A model generated the notes under the pieces. It had not been told where the DNA came from. It saw nothing but the letters and a program-made list of their open reading frames with translations, and searched no databases. Source: Nitrosarchaeum sp. (GTDB lineage Archaea; Thermoproteota; Nitrososphaeria; Nitrososphaerales; Nitrosopumilaceae). Taken from it: 64,000 nucleotides of DNA. Below are positions 15,531 to 24,502 of the stretch, piece after piece (position 1 is the stretch's first letter; the number at the start of each line of letters is the position of its first letter). Position numbers and translations under genes: made by a program. Where the stretch lies: the NCBI GenBank assembly GCA_025699025.1, contig JAILWJ010000001.1, positions 692,391-756,390 of the forward strand, in the 5' to 3' direction.

Positions 15531-16463
15531 TTAGAAACCTTTGGGTAGAGTTCCTCGTGAAGCTTTGGGTGGTTCAGGTTGAGGCTTTGGTTCAAATCCT
15601 TTTGGTAAAGATCCACGTGTTGCTTTAGCTCGTTCTGCAATTTCCCTTTCGATGATTTTAGATTCAGCTTGTTGCGTCTCGACTCGTTCTTGTTCAAGTC
15701 TGTTTAGGTAATCTTGCTCATACTCTTCTAGTTGTTCTTTTCGTGACTTGTGTTGATCACCTGAAGAAGATGTTTGAGCTTTTGGTTGCTCAGAATCCTT
15801 TGGAAGAGTATTTGGTTTAGGTGGTGGTGGAGGGGCTTGTTGTGTTTGAGCTTTTGCAGCTACGCCCTCAACGGTCATAGCTGATCCACTGAAACTACCA
15901 AAGGTTTTGTTTGTTGGGTGGTATGCTAGTCTTGCCCTAGTTGCAAAGTACTGGTTTGATGGTTGTGTGTATCCCGTTACTTTGGTTTTTTGCTCGTTCC
16001 AATTTGATGTTGGAACCTTGCCTACTGGAGCAGTTCTTCTTACAAAGTATCTGTTTGGTGCTGGTGAATATCCAGTAACTGTTGCCCGATATTTGTGGAA
16101 ATCAGTCATTGGTGCATTCATGTACGCATTTTCTAGTGCATCGTTGAATGTTGTTGGAAGTTGTGATGTTTTCTCAGCTGGTTTTGGTGCATCTGCAGGT
16201 TTAGATTCTACTGGTTTTTCTGCGAATCCTTTTGGCAGTGTACCTTTTGGTTTGGTGGTTGCAGCTGGTCTTTCTTGTGGCTTTGGTGCCGGTTGTGGTG
16301 CTGGCTTGGTTTCTGCAGGTTTTGTCTCAGCTGGTTTTACCTCAGCTGGCTTGGTTTCTGCAGGCTTTGATTCTAGTTGTGTAGATAATTTTGATAGCTT
16401 TGCTTCGAGTTCTGCAATCTTGGCTTCAAGATCTTGTTTAGTTTTTGCCTTTTTGGTTGCCAT
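15531..16463 (-). CDS. Pro/Ala/Lys-rich coiled-coil protein with LPKGF motifs (long paralogue)
   Basis: 310 residues, cytosolic, no signal peptide. Order: coiled coil (8-32); PAETKPA-type repeats (33-60); GTLPKGF at 74-80; two related segments 33 residues apart, VTGYSPAPNRYF (129-140) and VTGYTQPSNQYF (162-173); a Gln/Pro stretch ending in PPPPPKP (about 207-217); a second charged coiled coil (240-280); GSLPKGF (284-290) and GTLPKGF at the very C-terminus (304-310). I do not recognise a family. Codons for residues 25-217 are identical in DNA to those of the paralogue at 16861-17541. Confidence 0.78.
   Translation of the reverse strand: MATKKAKTKQDLEAKIAELEAKLSKLSTQLESKPAETKPAEVKPAETKPAETKPAPQPAPKPQERPAATTKPKGTLPKGFAEKPVESKPADAPKPAEKTSQLPTTFNDALENAYMNAPMTDFHKYRATVTGYSPAPNRYFVRRTAPVGKVPTSNWNEQKTKVTGYTQPSNQYFATRARLAYHPTNKTFGSFSGSAMTVEGVAAKAQTQQAPPPPPKPNTLPKDSEQPKAQTSSSGDQHKSRKEQLEEYEQDYLNRLEQERVETQQAESKIIEREIAERAKATRGSLPKGFEPKPQPEPPKASRGTLPKGF
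15813..16391. repeat. 579-bp exact direct repeat, copy 1
   Basis: Every base from 15813 to 16391 equals 16891-17469 (constant offset 1078, line-by-line comparison, no mismatch). Both flanks diverge at once, including at synonymous sites in the first 25 codons, which points to gene conversion or a very recent duplication with flanking divergence. Confidence 0.95.
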
Positions 16464-16600
16464 TTACTAGGATAGAAATTGATTATTTATTTACATTTTG
16501 TTAGGTGGGAAGATTATGTGAAATAATTTCAAAAATTAAATCAAATCATTCAAATTTTAATATGTGTTGATCATAAAACGAATAATTCCAGATTCGGAAG

Positions 16601-16792
16601 TTAATCTGGCTCCCAAAACTGCATTACAAACATACAGTTATTGCACCGCCATAATCGCACATGAATGCCATTTTCAGTATCAGAAGCATATACTCCGTTT
16701 TCTAGCTTAGTAACACGCGGAAGATAATTCAGTTCTGGATTTTCAAGCCATTCGTTTTGACCACAGTTGGGACATTTGATTTGTGGAGGCAT
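16601..16792 (-). CDS. Zinc-ribbon protein (63 aa)
   Basis: CPNCGQNEW near the N-terminus and CNNCMFVMQFWEPD near the C-terminus form a four-Cys zinc ribbon with about 40 residues between the knuckles. No other domain. It lies on the same strand between the two LPKGF paralogues, so it is either their partner or a gene trapped by the duplication. Confidence 0.75.
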   Translation of the reverse strand: MPPQIKCPNCGQNEWLENPELNYLPRVTKLENGVYASDTENGIHVRLWRCNNCMFVMQFWEPD

Positions 16793-16860
16793 ACATCAAA
16801 GAATACACAATCAAAGAAGAATGTTGTGATTAAAAATAGAAAATAAAGAATGTTGTCGAA

Positions 16861-17541
16861 TTAGAATCCTTTTGGTAAAGTGCCTCTCTGTGGTTTAGGT
16901 GGTGGTGGAGGGGCTTGTTGTGTTTGAGCTTTTGCAGCTACGCCCTCAACGGTCATAGCTGATCCACTGAAACTACCAAAGGTTTTGTTTGTTGGGTGGT
17001 ATGCTAGTCTTGCCCTAGTTGCAAAGTACTGGTTTGATGGTTGTGTGTATCCCGTTACTTTGGTTTTTTGCTCGTTCCAATTTGATGTTGGAACCTTGCC
17101 TACTGGAGCAGTTCTTCTTACAAAGTATCTGTTTGGTGCTGGTGAATATCCAGTAACTGTTGCCCGATATTTGTGGAAATCAGTCATTGGTGCATTCATG
17201 TACGCATTTTCTAGTGCATCGTTGAATGTTGTTGGAAGTTGTGATGTTTTCTCAGCTGGTTTTGGTGCATCTGCAGGTTTAGATTCTACTGGTTTTTCTG
17301 CGAATCCTTTTGGCAGTGTACCTTTTGGTTTGGTGGTTGCAGCTGGTCTTTCTTGTGGCTTTGGTGCCGGTTGTGGTGCTGGCTTGGTTTCTGCAGGTTT
17401 TGTCTCAGCTGGTTTTACCTCAGCTGGCTTGGTTTCTGCAGGCTTTGATTCTAGTTGTGTAGATAATTTGTTTAATTTAGCTTCTAATTCTGCAATCTTG
17501 GCTTCAAGATCTTGCTTTGTTTGTTTTTTAGTAGCTACCAT
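16861..17541 (-). CDS. Pro/Ala/Lys-rich coiled-coil protein with LPKGF motifs (short paralogue)
   Basis: 226 residues, the same layout as the long paralogue up to PPPPPKP, after which it ends directly with QRGTLPKGF, so the second coiled coil and the GSLPKGF copy are missing. The start is ATG at 17541 (MVATKKQTKQ). Residues 25-217 are encoded by the exact 579-bp tract. Both proteins keep GTLPKGF as the extreme C-terminus, which argues that the free carboxyl end matters, for example as a docking motif. Confidence 0.78.
   Translation of the reverse strand: MVATKKQTKQDLEAKIAELEAKLNKLSTQLESKPAETKPAEVKPAETKPAETKPAPQPAPKPQERPAATTKPKGTLPKGFAEKPVESKPADAPKPAEKTSQLPTTFNDALENAYMNAPMTDFHKYRATVTGYSPAPNRYFVRRTAPVGKVPTSNWNEQKTKVTGYTQPSNQYFATRARLAYHPTNKTFGSFSGSAMTVEGVAAKAQTQQAPPPPPKPQRGTLPKGF
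16891..17469. repeat. 579-bp exact direct repeat, copy 2
   Basis: Second copy of the tract described at 15813-16391, in the same orientation. The 499 bp between copies hold the 3' end of this paralogue, the zinc-ribbon gene and the promoter and 5' end of the long paralogue. Confidence 0.95.
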
Positions 17542-17639
17542 TAAGTTTGATTGAAATTCCCGGGTTTATTTACATTTGGGTTGATTACCAGTACAAAATT
17601 TGATCAAGTTTTATAAGCAGAGAACGATCAGTTACAGTA

Positions 17640-18014
17640 ATGGATGATTTTGAAAAAGAATACCCAGGATTTGATTGGAAGAATACGCCTGCATACAAAC
17701 ATCCAGGTGGAAAAGATTGTCCGTGTCCAAAACACGAATACATCAGAGAGCAAATTAATTTTACAAAACAGGTAAACGAGAAAGGAAAAGAACCAGCAAA
17801 AGTGACTCTCAAGTTTTGTCCCGATCATTATAAGGTATACATGGAAGAAGTGATTCCTGCAATGCCATTGAAATATAGAATTCTAACAAAGATAGCACTA
17901 AAACTTGGAGCAATTCAAGTGGAGCAACTAAAATACATGGAATCGGATTTGTGTTTCTACTGTAAATTTGGGTCTGGCGGACATGAAAAAAAAGCCGAAC
18001 TGCCACCAATGTAA
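17640..18014 (+). CDS. Conserved hypothetical protein with cysteine pairs (124 aa)
   Basis: Soluble; contains DCPCPKHEY (near 28-35), CPDHYKVY (near 60) and CFYCKFG (near 106), together able to bind a metal. The N-terminus is acidic and aromatic (FEKEYPGFDW). Transcribed divergently from the short LPKGF paralogue and convergent with the DnaJ-like zinc protein, 3 bp between stops. No family recognised. Confidence 0.68.
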   Translation: MDDFEKEYPGFDWKNTPAYKHPGGKDCPCPKHEYIREQINFTKQVNEKGKEPAKVTLKFCPDHYKVYMEEVIPAMPLKYRILTKIALKLGAIQVEQLKYMESDLCFYCKFGSGGHEKKAELPPM

Positions 18015-18017
18015 AAA

Positions 18018-18248
18018 TTATTCTGGACTAAGTAGGATTTTTGGTTTGTTTGGAGTATCATGATGGCATCGTTTGCCACAAAGAGGGCAACGTTTTCGAT
18101 CAAGAAATATGCATTGGCAGATATGAGAATCAAGATATGACTTTGCAGGCTTGTTTGGTTCTCCCGTCCCGTTACAGAAAGGGCATTGAGAACCCAAAAG
18201 TTCGATAGTACCGTTTCCCTTACAGACTGCACACTTATCATCAGCCAT
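18018..18248 (-). CDS. DnaJ-type cysteine-rich zinc-finger protein (76 aa)
   Basis: Has CAVCKGNGT and CPFCNGTG, two CxxCxGxG motifs like the zinc centre of DnaJ, then CQC and CPLCGKRCHH forming a second site. There is no J-domain, so it is a stand-alone zinc domain that may bind unfolded protein or a thiol partner. Divergent from the ubiD gene with about 110 bp between starts. Confidence 0.7.
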   Translation of the reverse strand: MADDKCAVCKGNGTIELLGSQCPFCNGTGEPNKPAKSYLDSHICQCIFLDRKRCPLCGKRCHHDTPNKPKILLSPE

Positions 18249-18358
18249 ATGATATATTTTCAGGAAAGGGAATTAAAATGCATGTGTTAAAATTGTTCCA
18301 AAACCAGTTTTAACACAAATCTAGTTAAGCTTATACTTGATCCATATTCAGAAAAATC

Positions 18359-19801
18359 GTGCCAATAGAAGACATTCATGAGTTCATCAAGGAACTAGAA
18401 AAGAACGGAGAGCTAAAAAGAGTAAAAACAGAAGTTGATTCAGAGTTAGAGATTGCAGAAATTCTAAGAAGAGGAATGTATGCAAATGGACCTGCAATTC
18501 TTTTTGAAAATGTAAAAAATTACGACATGCCAGTTTTAGGAAACGCGTTTGGATCAATAAAGAGATTAGAGATAGGGCTTGAAATGACAGACTTTACAGA
18601 AATTGGTCAGAGAATTGTTGACATGACAAAGCTTGACATACCATCAGGATTTTTAAACAAAATAAAAAAACTTCCAGAACTATCAAAGATGACAGATTCT
18701 TTTCCCAAACATGAGAACAGCGGACCAGTAACAGAGATTACATCAAATAATGCGTCATTTGACGACATGCCAATTTTAAAATCATGGCCAAATGATGCAG
18801 GTCGTTTCATCACATTGGGATTAGTTGCAACAAAGCATCCCGAAACAGGAGTAAGAAATCTAGGAGTGTTTAGAATGCAGATTATCGACAGCACGCACGC
18901 ATTGATGCACTGGCAGAAACACAAGAGAGGGGCTCAACACAGTGAAATTTCAAAAGAAAAGGGACTGAAAATTCCAGCTGCAATAATAATAGGAGGGGAA
19001 CCAGCAACAGTATTCTCATCAATTGCTCCAGTTCCAGAAGGGTTAGACAAGTATCTGTTTGCAGGAATTACAAGAAAAAAGGGAATAAAGACAGTAAAGT
19101 GTAAGACGATTGATCTTGACGTACCTGCAAATGCAGAGATTGTTTTAGAAGGATATGTGGATCCAACAGACATCAGAGAAGAGGGTCCATTTGGAGATCA
19201 TACAGGATATTACACTCCTGTAGAGCCATATCCAACATTCACATTGACTGGCATTATGAGAAGAAAGAATCCAATTTACGTTACAACAGTAGTAGGAAAA
19301 CCAATTCTCGAGGATGCATATATTGGAAAAGTGATTGAACAGTCATTTTTACCATTAATCAGAATGTTCCACCCAGAAGTGATAGATTTTAGCATGCCGC
19401 CTGCAGGATGGTTTCAAGGAATTGCAATAATATCAATTAAGAAAAGATATCCGGGACAGGCAAAGAAAGTCATGATGGGACTTTGGGGGATGGGACAGCT
19501 CTCACTCACCAAGATGTTTGTAGTGGTTGATGAGGATGTTAATGTTCATGACATCAACGATGTAATTTGGGCAATAACTACCCGTGCAGATGCTGCAAGA
19601 GACACGATAATCATAAACAATACACCCACAGATACTCTTGATCCCGCATCTCCGCTTGTAAACCTTGGTTCAAAGATGGGAATAGATGCAACACAAAAGA
19701 CCAAAGAAGAAGGATACGACAGAGAGATCCAACAGCAAGTCAAAGTTGATGAAAAAACAAAGAGTATAGTAGACTCGAAATGGTCGGATTACGGATTATA
19801 G
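18359..19801 (+). CDS. UbiD-family decarboxylase
   Basis: A 480-residue prenylated-FMN-dependent decarboxylase. Family blocks visible are AILFENVKNYDMPVLGNAFG (about 45-64), the R/E-rich active-site region around EGYVDPTDIREEGPFGDHTGYY (about 262-283), and FHPEVIDFSMPPAGWF. GTG start. In archaea and futalosine-pathway bacteria UbiD members carry out decarboxylation in quinone synthesis; the convergent mqnC neighbour makes a menaquinone role (MqnL-like) likely here. A prFMN synthase (UbiX) is not in the window. Confidence 0.85.
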   Translation: MPIEDIHEFIKELEKNGELKRVKTEVDSELEIAEILRRGMYANGPAILFENVKNYDMPVLGNAFGSIKRLEIGLEMTDFTEIGQRIVDMTKLDIPSGFLNKIKKLPELSKMTDSFPKHENSGPVTEITSNNASFDDMPILKSWPNDAGRFITLGLVATKHPETGVRNLGVFRMQIIDSTHALMHWQKHKRGAQHSEISKEKGLKIPAAIIIGGEPATVFSSIAPVPEGLDKYLFAGITRKKGIKTVKCKTIDLDVPANAEIVLEGYVDPTDIREEGPFGDHTGYYTPVEPYPTFTLTGIMRRKNPIYVTTVVGKPILEDAYIGKVIEQSFLPLIRMFHPEVIDFSMPPAGWFQGIAIISIKKRYPGQAKKVMMGLWGMGQLSLTKMFVVVDEDVNVHDINDVIWAITTRADAARDTIIINNTPTDTLDPASPLVNLGSKMGIDATQKTKEEGYDREIQQQVKVDEKTKSIVDSKWSDYGL

Positions 19802-20914
19802 CAGTTTGACTGGATTATAGAAATTGTCACGCTCTTCAACATGATAACCTATTTGATGAATTGCGTCAATAATCATTTTATCTGTAAGTTCGGTGGATCT
19901 AGATCCCGTGCACGAAACCACTTCTTCACCGATGAGGGTACCACCAAAGTCATCTGCGCCATATTGTAATGCAAGTTGAGCCATACCAACACCATTTGTC
20001 AGCCAAGAGGATTGGATATGAGGAATTAAACCGTCAAACACCAATCTAGAGATAGCAATCATCTTTAGCAGCTGAATTCCGCCAGTTCCGTATTGGACTA
20101 GGCTTTCTTTTTGCATCAGAGTATTATTTGGCTCAAAATTCCAAGGAATAAATGCCATAAAGCCATTAGTTTTTTCCTGCAGTTTTACAATTTTAAAAAA
20201 GTGATCAACTATATCGTTGTTGTTTTCAACATGTCCATACATCATTGTTGCAGATGCCGGTAAACCGAGATTATGAGCTTCTTCCATAATTCGCAACCAA
20301 TCAGCACTCGAAATTTTCTTCGGACTGATGATGTCTTTTACAGAATCTACAAGAATCTCTGCACCTGCACCGGGAATAGATTGGAGTCCTGCTTCTTTTA
20401 ATCTTGAGAGAATCTCATTAGTGGAGGATTTTTCAACTTTTGCAATCATGTGAATTTCAGAAGTAGATAATCCATGAACCCCTACTTCAGGAAATTTTTC
20501 ACGGATCATCTTAAACGCATCTTCATAATATTCAATCTTTAAACTTGGGTTATGCCCGCCTTGAATCAAAACTTGTCGGATTTTAAACATCTCCCAAGCC
20601 GTCTTTACTCTAGACTCAATCTGTTCCAGAGCAAGAGTATAGGAATCTTCAGCGCCGGGAGAACGATAAAATGCACAAAACTTGCAATCAGTTATGCAGA
20701 CATTAGTATAATTCAAAATTATGTTATTAACAAACGATGCCTTCTTTCCAAAATGTTTCCGAGTCAAATGACCTGATGCCAATCCCATCAAGTGAACATC
20801 GTCAGATTCCAATAATCGCAAACAGTCTTCAGGTTCAGGCCTTTGTCCGTTTAAAGAATTTTCAAGAATATCCCCAATATCGCTTTTGTAAAGTTGTTCA
20901 GTTGTTTGACTCAA
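19796..20914 (-). CDS. mqnC: Cyclic dehypoxanthinyl futalosine synthase (radical SAM)
   Basis: Cyclises dehypoxanthine futalosine in the futalosine menaquinone pathway. The 4Fe-4S motif is CITDCKFCAFYR near residue 72, in the MqnC context NYTNVC rather than the MqnE/CofH one. 372 residues, full length. The stop overlaps that of the UbiD gene by 6 bp. Menaquinones are known thaumarchaeal quinones, so the pathway fits the organism. CofH is the main alternative, less likely because of the N-terminal motif. Confidence 0.85.
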   Translation of the reverse strand: MSQTTEQLYKSDIGDILENSLNGQRPEPEDCLRLLESDDVHLMGLASGHLTRKHFGKKASFVNNIILNYTNVCITDCKFCAFYRSPGAEDSYTLALEQIESRVKTAWEMFKIRQVLIQGGHNPSLKIEYYEDAFKMIREKFPEVGVHGLSTSEIHMIAKVEKSSTNEILSRLKEAGLQSIPGAGAEILVDSVKDIISPKKISSADWLRIMEEAHNLGLPASATMMYGHVENNNDIVDHFFKIVKLQEKTNGFMAFIPWNFEPNNTLMQKESLVQYGTGGIQLLKMIAISRLVFDGLIPHIQSSWLTNGVGMAQLALQYGADDFGGTLIGEEVVSCTGSRSTELTDKMIIDAIHQIGYHVEERDNFYNPVKLL

Positions 20915-21069
20915 TTGACTGGTCTTCTCCTCGTTGAATTCTATTTAATCCTTGATAGAAAAAGTGAAAAGAAATTATGCAAAACAAGTGATTTGTGCTC
21001 AAAATGCGATTGTGATAACAAAGTTTGTTCACGTTATTTTTAAGTAGGGCACCAAAAGGAGAATGTCTC

Positions 21070-21858
21070 ATGGTATCCGGTGTAGAGATCAGACTAAACA
21101 GAATTCTCAGAAAAGGCAAGATGCTTTGCATTCCAATGGATCATGGAATTTCTAACGGGCCAATAGAGGGGTTAGAAGATGCTGCATCCATGATTTACAA
21201 GTGTGAAGGACATGGTCTTACAAGCGTCATTATTAACAAAGGTATAATCAAAACCCTCCCTAAACCAACAAAGGTTGGAATTTTAGTTCATTTTTCAAGT
21301 AGCACATCATTATCGTTATCTCCCAATCGTAAAATGCTTACTGGATCTGTAAAAGAAGCAATTGCACTCGGAGCTGATGGAGTATCACTACACATCAACA
21401 TTGGTGGAAAAGAAGAACCAGAGATGTTAGAGCAGCTTGGCATGACAGCAGATCAGTGTCACAGATGGAATATGCCATTACTAGCAATGATGTATCCCCG
21501 AGGAGAAAATATCAAGAATCCACATGATCCAGAAATTGTTGCACATGTCGCAAGAATTGGAGCAGAATGCGGTGCAGACATTGTAAAAACAGTGTACACT
21601 GGAGACGTAGATTCATTTGCTAAAATTGTAAAGAGCACACCAGTGCCAATTGTGGTAGCAGGCGGGCCAAAAGTAAAAACAGATTTAGATATTTTACAAA
21701 TGACCGAAGACATAATGGCGGCAGGTGCAAAAGGTGTAACATATGGCAGAAATATCTTTGTACATAAAACCCCTGAAAAAATGGTAGAAGCATTAGCATC
21801 AATAATTTTCAAAAAAGAGTCCGCAAAGGAAGCAATGAAAAAAATTGAGCAAAAATAG
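21070..21858 (+). CDS. 2-amino-3,7-dideoxy-D-threo-hept-6-ulosonate synthase
   Basis: First step of the archaeal DAHP-independent route to dehydroquinate: an aldolase-like class I enzyme (TIM barrel) joining a ketose phosphate and aspartate semialdehyde. Visible are PMDHGISNGP, GADGVSLHINIGG, the Schiff-base Lys in the ADIVKTVYTGD stretch (about residue 178-188) and VAGGPK. 262 residues. The ATG at 21070 is preceded by AAGGAG, a good Shine-Dalgarno; an earlier in-frame ATG at 21025 adds non-family residues. First gene of the aromatic cluster. Confidence 0.92.
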   Translation: MVSGVEIRLNRILRKGKMLCIPMDHGISNGPIEGLEDAASMIYKCEGHGLTSVIINKGIIKTLPKPTKVGILVHFSSSTSLSLSPNRKMLTGSVKEAIALGADGVSLHINIGGKEEPEMLEQLGMTADQCHRWNMPLLAMMYPRGENIKNPHDPEIVAHVARIGAECGADIVKTVYTGDVDSFAKIVKSTPVPIVVAGGPKVKTDLDILQMTEDIMAAGAKGVTYGRNIFVHKTPEKMVEALASIIFKKESAKEAMKKIEQK

Positions 21859-22903
21859 AGAATTAATAATTTTGCCCAAAGTGTCAACGGCGCAATTAGG
21901 AAAGTTTCTACCGCAACTTGAGTCAGAGGGAATCAACATTGTATATTTAGATCCAAAAAAGATGGGAAAAAAGAAAACAAAGATGGAAACGATTTACCCT
22001 TCATCTTCAGCAAATTACGTAGTACTAGAAAAGGATGGTGGCAAACAGAAGGGGAAAAAAATAGGAAGGAAATTTCAAGTATTGTCAAACAAAGACATTG
22101 AAAACATTCTGACAATTGCCAAAAAAGGGCTGGATTTTGTAATCATAGAAGTCAAAGATTGGAAGATAATCCCGCTGGAGAACATCATAGCAAAATTGCA
22201 CAAGATTCACACCAAGATATTTGCAATCGCCAGAACGCCTGAAGAAGTAAGAAAGATGTTCTCAATTTTAGAGGTAGGTGTAGACGGAGTAATCTTTAGC
22301 ACATCATCAATTAACGAAGTCAGAGAAGTCATGGTGTATCTAGGAACAAGAAGTTTTGATTTGAGTCCTGCAAAGATAATTGAAGTCAAAGAAGTAGGTG
22401 ACGGAGAGCGAGTTTGTGTAGATACTGCGTCAATACTACACAGGGGTGAGGGAATGCTAATTGGAAGCAGATCGAATTTTTTGTTTCTGGTTCACAATGA
22501 ATCAGTGGGTTCATCGTTTACGTCACCAAGACCATTTAGAGTCAATGCAGGAGCTGTTCATTGCTATACATTATCACCAGATGGTACGACAAACTACCTT
22601 TCAGAGGTTGAGACAGGTTCCGAAGTTTTAATTTTAAATTCAAAGGGAAAGGCACGAAGGGCAACGGTTGGAAGATCCAAAATTGAAAGGCGCCCAATGC
22701 TAATGATAAAAGCAAAAGTAGGCGATGAGATTGGCGGAATTATTGCACAAGATGCAGAAACAATCAGATTTGTGAGGCCAAATGGGCAATTAGTTTCAGT
22801 TACGCATCTAAAGAAAGGAGATATCGTCTTAGCTCATGCAAAAGCAGCAACAGGAAGACATTTCGGTATGGAAGTATCAGATGAATATATTTTAGAAAAA
22901 TAA
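21845..22903 (+). CDS. aroB': 3-dehydroquinate synthase, type II
   Basis: NAD-dependent oxidative deamination and cyclisation that converts the ADH product to 3-dehydroquinate; unrelated to bacterial AroB. 352 residues with DGVIFSTSSINEVR, EVKEVGDGERVCVDTAS, and the C-terminal LVSVTHLKKGDIVLAHAKA type block. TTG start, overlapping the previous stop by 14 bp, so translationally coupled to the ADH synthase gene. Confidence 0.92.
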   Translation: MSKNRELIILPKVSTAQLGKFLPQLESEGINIVYLDPKKMGKKKTKMETIYPSSSANYVVLEKDGGKQKGKKIGRKFQVLSNKDIENILTIAKKGLDFVIIEVKDWKIIPLENIIAKLHKIHTKIFAIARTPEEVRKMFSILEVGVDGVIFSTSSINEVREVMVYLGTRSFDLSPAKIIEVKEVGDGERVCVDTASILHRGEGMLIGSRSNFLFLVHNESVGSSFTSPRPFRVNAGAVHCYTLSPDGTTNYLSEVETGSEVLILNSKGKARRATVGRSKIERRPMLMIKAKVGDEIGGIIAQDAETIRFVRPNGQLVSVTHLKKGDIVLAHAKAATGRHFGMEVSDEYILEK

Positions 22904-22904
22904 A

Positions 22905-23579
22905 ATGAAATACAAAACATGCGTGTCAATTGCTGAAGATTCACCCATAAGACTCAAAAAGACACTAAAAAGCGCATTAAAAAAATCAGACTATGCAGAA
23001 ATAAGATTTGATTTTCTAAAAGCAGAACAAATTCCAAAAACATTAGAAATGGTAAAAAATGAATTAAAAAAATCAGTATGCACACTTAGACCGAAAACAG
23101 AAGGTGGAAAATTCAATGGAAGCGAAAAAGAAAGGATTGCAATAATAAAATTAATTGCAGAATACAATCCATTTATGTTGGATGTGGAATTTAATACAAT
23201 ACAGAAAAACAGAGACCTATCCACATATCTAAAATCTACAAAAACAAAATTACTAGTATCGTGGCACGATTTTAAAAAAACACCCAGTTTTTCACAACTA
23301 AAAAAGCAAATGGAAAAAATGACAAAGATTTCACCAGATGTGAAAATTGTGACAACTGCAAGATATGTAGATGATGCTACAAGAGTACTTCAATTATACA
23401 ACAAAAAGGGAAAAACAAACCTTATTGCATTCTCCATGGGAGATTTGGGCAGAATATCGAGAATTTTGTGCTTGTATTTGGGAAGTCCCTACACATACGT
23501 GTCATTGGGAAAGCCAATTGCCCCTGGCCAATTCAGTGTAAACGAAGTAAAAAAGATCATAGACATCAAAACAAGATAA
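22905..23579 (+). CDS. aroD: 3-dehydroquinate dehydratase, type I
   Basis: Dehydrates 3-dehydroquinate by a Schiff-base mechanism. 224 residues, TIM-barrel. Signature positions: SDYAEIRFDFL near the N-terminus, catalytic His in VSWHDFKKTP, Lys in the VKIVTTARYVDD strand, and SLGKPIAPGQFS at the C-terminal end. Starts 1 bp after the preceding stop. Confidence 0.92.
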   Translation: MKYKTCVSIAEDSPIRLKKTLKSALKKSDYAEIRFDFLKAEQIPKTLEMVKNELKKSVCTLRPKTEGGKFNGSEKERIAIIKLIAEYNPFMLDVEFNTIQKNRDLSTYLKSTKTKLLVSWHDFKKTPSFSQLKKQMEKMTKISPDVKIVTTARYVDDATRVLQLYNKKGKTNLIAFSMGDLGRISRILCLYLGSPYTYVSLGKPIAPGQFSVNEVKKIIDIKTR

Positions 23580-23683
23580 GATATCATAAAATCAATTCAT
23601 GTCTCAAAAAGCAAATAATTTGACATGAATGTTGAGAACAATAGTTGAGAGTTTAAATCAATCACAGATCTGACAAAAGTTAC

Positions 23684-24502
23684 ATGTCAACATATGCGGT
23701 AATTGGAGATCCTATAGATCATTCTTTGTCTCCAAATATCCACAGTGCGGCATTTAGAGAGATGAACATGGAACATACATACATTGCATACAGAATACCA
23801 AAAGGAGAGCTTGAAGAAGGGGTAGAATCATTAAAAAAAATAAAAATTGCAGGGTTTAATGTGACCATCCCTCACAAAATTGAGATGATGAGGTTTCTGG
23901 ATAAGATAGATGAATCATGTAGTATTATCGGTGCAGTAAATACCGTTGTAAATGAAAATGGAATGCTAAAAGGATACAATACAGATATGGATGGGTTTTT
24001 AGATCCAATAAAGAAGAGAAATCTGCAAATTGAAGGCTCCAGAGTATTACTGCTTGGAGCAGGTGGAGCAGCACGAGCAATTGTTGCAGGGTTTGCAAAA
24101 GAACATGCAAAATCAATCACCATCGCAAATAGAACTACAAATAAAGCAAAGGAATTGGCAGAGTTTTCTCAAAAAATAGGATTAGAATCAAAATTCGTCA
24201 ACATAGACAATGTAGAAAATAATGTAGAGAAGTACAACATTATTGTTAATGCAACATCAATAGGTCTCAAAAATGAACAATGTCCAATTTCACTAGAGGG
24301 AGTGAATAAAAATACAATAGCATATGACATTGTCTACATGCCAATGAATACAGATTTCTTAAAAAAAGCAAGAGAAAAAGAGGCCATAATCATTTATGGT
24401 TACGAAATGCTGTTAGGACAAGCAGCTAGGGCATTTGAGATATGGCACGGTGTGGAAGCACCTTATAATGCCATGAAACGAGCACTGTTAGGAGTGGCAT
24501 GA
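23684..24502 (+). CDS. aroE: Shikimate dehydrogenase
   Basis: NADPH-dependent reduction of 3-dehydroshikimate. 272 residues. Substrate domain with GDPIDHSLSPNIHS and the catalytic Lys in FNVTIPHK; nucleotide domain with GAGGAARA (about 125-132) and NRTTNKA for the adenosine phosphate. A 104-bp gap without any gene separates it from aroD; the stop overlaps the next start by 4 bp. Confidence 0.96.
   Translation: MSTYAVIGDPIDHSLSPNIHSAAFREMNMEHTYIAYRIPKGELEEGVESLKKIKIAGFNVTIPHKIEMMRFLDKIDESCSIIGAVNTVVNENGMLKGYNTDMDGFLDPIKKRNLQIEGSRVLLLGAGGAARAIVAGFAKEHAKSITIANRTTNKAKELAEFSQKIGLESKFVNIDNVENNVEKYNIIVNATSIGLKNEQCPISLEGVNKNTIAYDIVYMPMNTDFLKKAREKEAIIIYGYEMLLGQAARAFEIWHGVEAPYNAMKRALLGVA

Noticed and set aside
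15907-17554. Two long plus-strand frames (15907-16470 and 16985-17554) with near-identical proteins
   Set aside because: They are antisense shadows of the two LPKGF genes; their similarity is the result of the 579-bp repeat, and their composition (Phe/Ser/Gly/Ala) is that of reversed Pro/Ala/Lys codons.
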